DNA of 15,367 nt. Origin: Phellopilus nigrolimitatus (taxonomy: Eukaryota > Basidiomycota > Agaricomycetes > Hymenochaetales > Hymenochaetaceae). The DNA lies in NCBI GenBank assembly GCA_021029095.1, contig JAJOHG010000526.1, forward strand, positions 1 through 15,367, written 5' to 3'. The number at the start of each line of letters is the position of its first letter. Position 1 is the stretch's first letter. The notes under the pieces were generated by a model, which saw only the letters and a list, made by a program, of their open reading frames with translations, was not told the DNA's origin and made no database searches. A program made the position numbers and the translations under genes. Shown here one piece after another: positions 8,331 through 15,367 of this stretch.

Positions 8331-10603
8331 TCGAGCGACACGACACATTTACGCCAACTCCCGGATCCCCTTTATTTATGCTTGTTCTATCGAGTCATGA
8401 CCCTCTCCATTCCTTTCAGTTCATATTGTTCTATTCAAAGTGTCTATAACTATATTCCTATGCTACTTCATCAATCTTCTTTCCTTCTGGATTTTTCCAT
8501 CTCCTCTTTTCGTTTGCTTTTTCATCATGGATCATCGAATTCATCTATGAAACAGAGTACTCGTGACTCCGACTGTATTCCGCCTACCTCCTCCTTGTCT
8601 CCTCACCGTTTCATCCTTCCCTGCCTTATACCTTTTCTTTCTTTTATGAGTTTTCTCGGCAGCGGTATGGTGTGTTATCGGGTGATCCCTGTGTTCGGTT
8701 TAGTAATATTTCTTCACCCTTAATTAGATGTACGCGGTCTGACTGTATGACTCCTTCGTGTATTCTTGGAACGTTGCATCTCTTCCATCTTGAATGTGCT
8801 TTAGCAAATGGGCTTTGGTGATATGCAATGACGTTGGCGAAGTTGACGGGAAGGCCGGAAAGATAAACGCCCGAGATTAGTCAGCGCGTAGACCCGCATG
8901 ATCATTGTCTTCAGGGGTTCACAATTATTTGCTATTTTGGCAATTACTTATGAACTATCTTGTAAATTTAGCTTTCGACCCCTAGCAATGATACATGCGA
9001 GCTGCCGCTTCGAACTCTGTGTTTTTTTTTCTGGCTGAAGCTACTCGTACCTTCAAACGTTGGGCGTCCTGTAACTTCAAATTGTCCCCTTACTGAATTT
9101 CAAGTTACCGACAATTCGAATGCAAGTACGTCTAGACCAATCCCTTACAGTGGCCATGCAGAGCTTAAGAAGTCAAATTTCCCGACACACCAACACTGCT
9201 GAAGATCTTGATGAGAAAAACCGAGGTCGGCCCTTCCGTCCCGCGCTCATGATTGCCACCCGTCCCCCCTCTTCCCCTGAAACGCGCTGCACATGCAAAA
9301 AAGGGTATGGCTAGCTATGGCAGAGACATGCTCTTTTTTTCTTGTTGATCATCGGCAGGTGTTTTACACCCTGGCTGACTGATCCGATTTTCCGATTTAA
9401 CGGCAAATCGCCTGCACATACGGCGCCAACTGCCAGAGGGAGGCGCTCCGCGAATCTTCCTCATCTCATCCGCCTATCCACACTGCCCCGCCAACTTCCA
9501 AAAAACTTCTCGACAGGAGCCCGTGGCTTTTGTTTTGTTCTAGTCCGTCAGCCCCCATTCGCGTTCTACTTGCTAAGTGCAAGCTCCGAAGTCGATGACT
9601 GACCGACTCGGAGTCGTAAGCGACTTGCTTCCGTCGCGTCTCGCGTCGGAGAACTCCCATGATTCCATGTGAACAGCGGTTTGATCAGCCCGACATCCCG
9701 ATTTTTCTCAATCGAAGGGAACGAGAAGGAACAGCGCTTCGCCCTCGCATAAATCCGAACTCGCCCGATTCCTCGGTCTCTTCTTACAGTGCTGGTCCTC
9801 GGACGCTTTATCTTAAGCGCATGCTGGCTGGTACCAGCTGATTAGCAAAACCGCAAGCGCAGGGGCGCGCAGAAGAAATCCGGTCACTCAACCTTCGCCT
9901 TTAAACTGTACTGGACTTCTCAAGCCTGGCCTCCCGTGGTGCCAGTACTCTCTAGTACGGTCGGTTCCAGCAGTACTAGCGCACCAGCGGACCAGGTCTA
10001 CGGCGCACTGTGGTATCCAAATGCATAATTGGCGTTATCGTGAACCTTCTTCAAGCTATCATCTGCAGGTCCGCCGGAACTTGAACTCAACTGATTGCCC
10101 TGGGACACGCCTCTGGCTCCTGTCTTCGCTGTATGAGTTATGTACACCTGAGATTATCCGACTGTCCGCTTGCAATTAATCCTCCCCCGACTTCACAAGC
10201 CATGGGATTGGTGGGGATAACAGCACCTAGTAGTGACACATGCGAAATCTGCCCGTGCTAGTCCTGAAGCGAATATTCTCACTGGCAGCTGTATCTCGCT
10301 CTTGGCTCGACTCTCGACAGATGCGAAACTTCTCCAGCAATTTACCACCGAGGAGGATCGCCCGCATTCGTGATTCCATGCACATCTTCGACTAGAGAAT
10401 GATGATTTCGGTACCACACGGATAGGAGGTACCCGGACCGCTGGCGTGACCACATGGAACATCAATCATCCAAAGCCAATCCTCTATGTGAAAATGCTAA
10501 TGTACAGATGTAAAGATTTGGTTTCCATGACTGAGTTACATTGTTACAGAGGTACGTACTGTCCACGGCAGATGGTCTACTGAATTACAGCCTAGCCCTT
10601 TTT
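8331..10603. other. Convergent intergenic region without a recognisable gene
   Basis: These 2.27 kb separate the 3' ends of the RasGAP gene and the glucanase gene. I see only short open frames with no family resemblance, no splice-linked coding series, no tRNA B-box and no tandem repeat. Several small perfect or near-perfect dyads occur: CGACTC-G-GAGTCG at 9604-9616 inside AAGTCG...CGACTT (9589-9626), GCTGGTACCAGC at 9827-9838, and a longer imperfect pair at 9938-9949 and 9972-9985. The segment 9600-10500 is less AT-rich than typical spacer and could be a decayed gene or repeat, but I cannot name one. Confidence 0.6.
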
Positions 10604-12569
10604 CTATATGCTCGTATCATTGCATATCCCGGGATATAATTTTTCGGTCGGGTTCTGTGGTATCCACCCTCCCGCAAGTCCCTTTTGATAACTCCATTCG
10701 TCCGCGTTCTCGGCCTTAGTCAAGGGAAGTATGTGAGCAAAAGAGCACAATATCGGAGAAGGTGCTCTGGAAGAAGACCACATGCACAACACGAGTATTG
10801 TGCGTGCGTTGCAGAGCGGGTAACGGCGGAGGAAGTGATGGACTGTCCCTGCTAGCCGGACACTCACCTTCCATGTCCACCACACCCATCCTTGTACGGA
10901 CTCGCCTATGTCGACCTGGACTTCCCAGTATCTAAACAAACGTCCATTAGTCTGAAGAAGGACGCAAGAACCGGGTCTTTCCTGAAAACACGGACTTAAA
11001 CTCACTTGCGCAGGAATGTCTTGTAATCACTTGAAAAGTCGCTAGAATTACCTGTGAGCCCAGTGCACGAGCCCAGTGCAGTTGTACCGCTCGTTGGAAA
11101 GTAGGTTCCGTCCCAGCGAGCACCGATGCCCCGACCATTCAGCCACATCGCGCAATCCGTCGATGCCGCGGACCATTCGCCGACAATAGTCCACAAGTTA
11201 TTCTGATCGAAGTCGAGCAGAGTGGAGTTGAGCGAGCACGCGAACTGGTAATGAAGACTTGAGGATAATAGATATGAGCGCATAATGGTCCAACCTCACA
11301 CTAATATGTTCATCTTGCGACCTCGACAGTTCGCCGACGCTGAATATTTGATATTGATGCTGTATATGAAAGATAAGTTACGAGAAGGCGCTTCGAGCAA
11401 AGTGCGATCTCACATTGTCCATCAGAACTCCCTCAGCGGAAGGGGGGGTCAGGAAGTCATCCCAGCTTTGCACGCCCAAAAAGGCGTCTCCGATCATTAT
11501 TTTCATCTGCGGTCCCGCGGCGCTACGGGCAGCTGTATACCCGTCTTGCCAGAACTGCCGTATAGTCGCCGCCCATTGACTGCTCGTGAAGCCAGCTGCC
11601 TCGTTCAGAAGCTCTAGCACATCGACCATACCGCCGATATTCTCTGCGATGAAAGTCAAAATTTCGATCGTGCGGTTCACGTTGCCTTCGTCGGTCGCCC
11701 AAGTGGGGCTGTTCGTTCTCTGGCCGGAGTTGTCGTATCCATTCTGCGAGCCTGGCGCTCCGTGGAGATCGACGATGACATGGAGCGAATTATTCTTCGC
11801 CCAGTTTAGAGCTTGGAGAAGGTACGGCCATGCGCCCGGGGTATAAGGCGAGACCGACGCGGAGCCGTTCACTGGAACGGACCAGTACCCAAGAGGTATC
11901 CTGTACAATTTTGATATTTGAAATCACCTCGGAAATGAACATTTTGAACACGCTCTGGAGGGCAGCATTTACTGTGCTTACCGCACGTGATTGAGGCCGG
12001 CTGCTGCGATCGCCTTGAAATCGTCTTCGGTTATCCACGAGGCCCAGTGCTGCTGGAGTGTCTCCTGCACATATGAGCTGTTCATGAGCTGCCCGAGCGT
12101 GAACTCATCGACAACATCGTCATTTCCGGTGTTCTCGAAAATACTCGGGGTGATCCAAGGCTGCAAAAAACAGGTCAACGAGATAAGGGACCATCTGATG
12201 TAATTTCTGACCTCGAGAACAAACCAACCTCCTCTTTTGCGAGGTTATAAAAAAAATCAATGATATTTTAGAAGATCTGAACAACAAATTTGGCGCGTCT
12301 GCTTACAGATTTACACCGCGGATCTTATCTGTTCCATAAGCAAACGATATATTTGCAGGCGGAGTGGTAGTCCCGTTTGAGCCGCCTCCGTTTGTGGTTC
12401 CATTAGATGCAGAAGGGCTTGGATTTGGGAATGGATCACTGGGCGAAGCAAGGTCGGACTGTGGTGCTTGGAGCCGACATTGCTGGCTCGCGAGGACTTC
12501 TACGACTATCGATGACTCCAAAATCAGAAGAGGAAATACGAGGAGGGCGAAGATGCTGCGCAGGCTCAT
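10604..12569 (-). CDS. GH5 exo-beta-1,3-glucanase (GH5_9-like), secreted or membrane-anchored
   Basis: Eight exons read right to left: 12569-12307, 12233-12212, 12160-11982, 11900-11414, 11359-11300, 11244-11006, 10931-10868, 10714-10604; 474 aa. Family members release glucose from beta-1,3-glucan and act in wall remodelling or substrate degradation. A hydrophobic N-terminus ([21 protein letters not shown], about 7-27) is a signal peptide or anchor, followed by a Ser/Asn/Gly/Pro linker to about residue 80. Catalytic-domain marks: [41 protein letters not shown] (predicted acid/base Glu255), [23 protein letters not shown] (predicted nucleophile Glu360), and [11 protein letters not shown] near the end. 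The ATG has A at -3. Exon 2 is only 22 nt yet encodes most of the conserved LGGWFVLE strand; the last intron (153 nt) is unusually long. Catalytic residues and framing are intact, so it should be functional. Confidence 0.93.
12212..12233 (-). other. 22-nt microexon (exon 2) of the glucanase
   Basis: Flanked by AAAAG acceptor and GTCAGA donor sequence on the minus strand. It supplies A to finish the Leu codon and then encodes GGWFVLE, a segment conserved in GH5_9 enzymes. Without it, exon 1 (ending on two bases of a codon) would join exon 3 out of frame. The intron on one side is 73 nt and on the other 51 nt. Confidence 0.85.
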
Positions 12570-13446
12570 GGTCGGCGTGTAGAGGAGAACGCGGAAACTC
12601 GGAAGTGCAATTCTATACCTTGTGACACATGCTACTTAGTGTAGGTGCGGCCTGAACCTCGTGCGACGCGTCCGCCGAGCAGCGTTCATTCGACTGGCGT
12701 GATGTCACAACGTGACATCAAACTCTAGTTCACGAGGCCCGATGCCCGTGTTTTGATGCTCCGCGAATGCATAGACACCGAGAAAGTGAATAAGAAAGGA
12801 CCAATAAAAAATAAAAGTATAGACATGTTTTAGCTCATTGACAGACTATCGATGATCATTGTTTGGCACTGAGGATTTGCACTTGGGGATTTGCGGGGAT
12901 TTACATGTCCTCAATCACATACACATCCCTTTTCGGGATCTGCCCCGAAACCTTCAGCTTGTTGCATTTCTGTCGATCAGGAGTAACTATGAGAAGACAG
13001 GAAACGTCGACCCTGTTCTACTCTTCTTTTCTTCACCGAGTTCCGTTCGCTTCGGGTCTACGAAACTTCCTCGCCTCATATCATATTAGGAGTTCAGAAG
13101 CAGCTCTCCATGGTTGCGTGGGAGCAGTGATTAGTACATGTTACTTAGTAACTACATAGCAAGCAAGAGCGTCCAGTGAAACTCAATGCGAACATGAACC
13201 CAGCGAATGATAGAAATATGCATACCCTTTTAAACATATCGAGCAAGTCGCATCAGCGCATATTGTATAACATAAAAAAAGATGATCGATCAAGTACGAC
13301 TGGGGGAACCAATCGCGAGATAGACAAGAAGTTCCTAGGAATTCTCCTACATAAACGAATGTAAGCCACTAGTTCGTGTGTAATAGAAGACCAAGAGCAG
13401 AAAGAAGAACATGCTTACCGCGCGATATCTGTATCAAGGCATCGCA
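12570..13446. other. Intergenic region: glucanase promoter and transcription-factor 3' flank
   Basis: 877 bp between the stop of the transcription-factor gene and the start of the glucanase, both on the minus strand. A weak TATA-like sequence (TATAGAA on the minus strand, around 12612-12620) lies about 45 bp before the glucanase ATG. CCAAT-type pentamers occur near 12801 and 13309. The dyad at 12700-12720 is listed separately. Short open frames here show no family resemblance. Confidence 0.55.
12700..12720. promoter_or_regulatory. Perfect 9-3-9 dyad in the glucanase promoter
   Basis: Arms TGATGTCAC and GTGACATCA are separated by AAC, with no mismatch. The dyad is centred about 140 bp upstream of the glucanase ATG. 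Each half resembles a CRE/ATF-like bZIP site (TGACGTCA family) with one base changed. This placement and symmetry suit a dimeric transcription-factor site; the factor is unknown. Confidence 0.5.
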
Positions 13447-15367
13447 TTAAATGTCCGGACTGAAACGCTTCTGTCCGTCCCCGGCCGCAAGTAACGCCTG
13501 GCCCTCCAAAGTCATCGGCCATTCGCACGCATCGGACATCGACTGCCCGTTGACGGGATACACGTGCTGCCACCACTGGGCCGTGTGTGCTGCGTCATCC
13601 GGAGGAGGCGTCACCTTCTGGAACTGCGGCTCGTTCATCGTCTGAATAAAGGCTCCGATCGAGAAGTCGAGGGGGAACTCGCTGATGTGGTACATTTGGC
13701 TGTCGTCCACAAATTCTGATCCCGGCCCTGAAGGCCGTACTTCGCCGTGGAATGTCTGATCTCTCGGTTCCATGGACGGCGGGATGCCTCGATACAGAGC
13801 ATCAGGAGCGGAACCTGCCCACCCTGACGCGTCCTCGCCCACAGTTGTTTCGGTCCGATGTGTAAACCCGCGAGGTCCGCTGACCTCGAAAGATGCAGGT
13901 GTAGTTTCCTCGGCGGGTGGCGGCAGAAGGGAGGCAAACTTTTTGAGCTGCTTCTCCAGATAGCGTGCGTACATGAACGGCGCATGCCGTCCGTGTCCGT
14001 CCTCCGAGACATCTTTGGAACGCAATATCCCCACGAGCTTGCGCACGAGTTGCGCGATGTCTTCCAAGTCTGCAGGGTATAGAAGAACGGACATTTTGGG
14101 TCTTAGAAGCTGATTGAGACAAAAGAAAGCAGGCCGAGGATTAGACTCGTGTCAATGAATTAAGATAATGTAAAGTTGCGAACGTACACTGAGTAAATGG
14201 GCTGCTGCGAAGGTGACGAAGAGAAAATGGGCCTATGATTGTAATGCACTTAGTTGACGCGTCATTTTGAAGATATAGTCTCTCATGTCCGTCACTCACC
14301 TCCATGCTGTACCGAAGCATCCCCGAGGGATATAGTTTATAGATCATCCCTTTGATGACTTCTTTCGCGGCTTCTATGCACTGGCGTAAGACAAGGACAT
14401 AGGTCAGCGAACCTGTTAGAAAATTGTTCGATAAACGACGAGTATACCTGGCGAACAAGCCTATTGTCTCTTGATACGCCTGCCCCTTCCTCGCCTTTCT
14501 TCGCGGCTACTGCGCGCTGCAATCCATAGAAAAGAACGACGAGGCGGTTAAATGCATTGATCCTGCAGTCCGGTGAGCCAATTTGTGGAGAGAAGAACAA
14601 AGAAAACTCGCTCACATCCGGTTCGTATCGGCGCGATATCTGCACATAAGATCTACGAGTGAAGGAATACTGTGAATACCAGGAAGCATTGATATAAGCA
14701 GAGGAAAATCGACCAACCGTCGCTCTGAGGGATCATCGAAAAGCGGTGGCTCCACTCATTATGCAGTTCCCAAAGTTTCAAATTATATCTCTCCACGATC
14801 TCCAGCACCTCCACGACCTTCTTCGGCCTTCCCGGATGTTCCTTTTCCTCGATCTCGAATTTCTCTACCTCGACCCTGAAATGGCGCATCAAGTAGGAGA
14901 TCTCGACATACGAGGAAAGGTGAACGTCGATCGAGAGGCTGAACGGTGATGAACGGTACCACTCTCGGCACGAGCGCGCGACGTAGTCCTCTATGTCGAG
15001 CATCGCAGGTTTTCCGAACTGCGTCGAGTGGCTGGCGTCGACGCAGTAGCAGTTGAGCCACGTGCGAGTGCGATTTAGACGCTCGCGCTCGATCATTTCG
15101 ACACGCAGAGCATCCTTTGAGTCGAGGCCATCAGGAGATAGAGGGTACTCATTATCTACCATGGGAGGGTCGTTCAGTTTGAGCTCCTGCGCAAGCGAGA
15201 AAGCAAGTCCCATTGTAGCCACCCGCGCTGGTCCTCGAAACGCTTCCGAGGCAGTTGATAGACGATTGGATGAGATAAGCCTGACATTCGTCGAGTGTCT
15301 TTCTTCCTTGCACGAGGGTCTTGCCTGCTAGATCGCGCGCAAACTCAACAAAAAGGGGTACCATGGG
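13447..15367 (-). pseudogene. Fungal-specific transcription factor, 3' part, with two apparent frameshifts
   Basis: Right to left, exons 15367-14718 (entering from outside), 14652-14616, 14562-14448, 14380-14300, 14232-14188 and 14109-13447 splice in frame to a TAA. The product is the middle-homology (Fungal_trans) region of a Zn2Cys6-type regulator resembling the large basidiomycete group often annotated prtT-like: TLDECQAYLI, QLPRKRFEDQRGWL, MGLAFSLAQELKLN, RTWLNCYCVDASHSTQFGKP, CREWYRSSPF, EAHFLFVTFAAAHLLSLLRPK, then a divergent acidic, Pro-rich tail with WWQ and other aromatics. The zinc cluster lies beyond the window. Within the first exon, three consecutive conserved blocks lie in three different frames: the frame changes near 15263-15265 and again near 15213-15215, each as if one base were missing. 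No GT-AG intron of usual size explains this. It may be a recent pseudogene or indel errors in the assembly; the rest of the frame and all splice sites are intact, which favours the latter or very recent damage. Confidence 0.75.

Noticed and set aside
8382..8723. 113-aa hydrophobic Ser/Phe-rich open frame after RasGAP
   Set aside because: Composition reflects a pyrimidine-rich 3' flank (TTC/TCC repeats), and there is no homology signal; most likely UTR or terminator DNA.
10193..10465. 90-aa minus-strand open frame
   Set aside because: Isolated, motif-free, and not spliceable to the glucanase, which already ends at 10604.
15205..15275. An ordinary intron to explain the frame changes in the transcription factor
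   Set aside because: The available GT...AG pairs here would be only 21-35 nt long and would delete the conserved RKRFEDQRGWL block, which is intact in its own frame.
2084..15367. Possible secondary-metabolite or degradation gene cluster (AMP-ligase, glucanase and regulator together)
   Set aside because: No synthase, P450, transporter or shared promoter motif is present. The RasGAP in between is a housekeeping signalling gene, so the mix looks like chance neighbourhood.
1..15367. tRNA, rRNA, CRISPR arrays, IS elements or phage genes
   Set aside because: No tRNA B-box or cloverleaf, no evenly spaced direct repeats and no transposase or integrase motif were seen on either strand.

Overview
The window looks like nuclear DNA of a filamentous basidiomycete, probably an agaricomycete. 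The protein-coding genes are cut by many short GT-AG introns (about 50-85 nt), and the protein families have the sequence style of mushroom-forming fungi: a GH5 exo-glucanase with an LLNEAAGF acid/base motif, a large fungal-specific transcription factor, and a Gap1/Sar1-type RasGAP. Species cannot be read from the sequence. All exon structures were assembled by hand from splice signals, reading-frame continuity and family motifs.

Layout. (1) 2-502 (+): C-terminal end of an unrecognised protein. (2) 503-2083: gene-free and rich in inverted repeats. It holds a 188-bp MITE-like inverted repeat (795-982), a near-perfect 127-bp-arm foldback (1222-1490) lying inside a more distant inverted-repeat pair (1121-1156 and 1777-1812), and a compact hairpin just ahead of the next gene (1991-2024). 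(3) 2084-4401 (+): complete nine-exon, 592-aa acyl-CoA ligase-like adenylate-forming enzyme ending in a peroxisomal AKL signal. (4) 5520-8330 (+): complete nine-exon, 771-aa Ras GTPase-activating protein of the Gap1/Sar1 (IQGAP-related) type. (5) 8331-10603: 2.3 kb convergent intergenic region with no gene seen. (6) 10604-12569 (-): complete eight-exon, 474-aa secreted or membrane-anchored GH5 exo-beta-1,3-glucanase, including a 22-nt microexon. (7) 12570-13446: its upstream region, with a perfect 9-3-9 dyad. (8) 13447-15367 (-): 3' part of a fungal-specific (Zn2Cys6-type) transcription factor, 5' end outside the window. Its conserved middle-homology region is interrupted by two apparent -1 breaks about 50 bp apart.

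The genes are functionally unrelated (fatty/aromatic acid activation, Ras signalling, wall glucan turnover, transcription). I see no operon-like logic, biosynthetic cluster, CRISPR or phage content. The most unusual material is the foldback complex at 1.0-2.0 kb and the double frameshift in the transcription factor. I found no convincing evidence for an undescribed multi-gene system.
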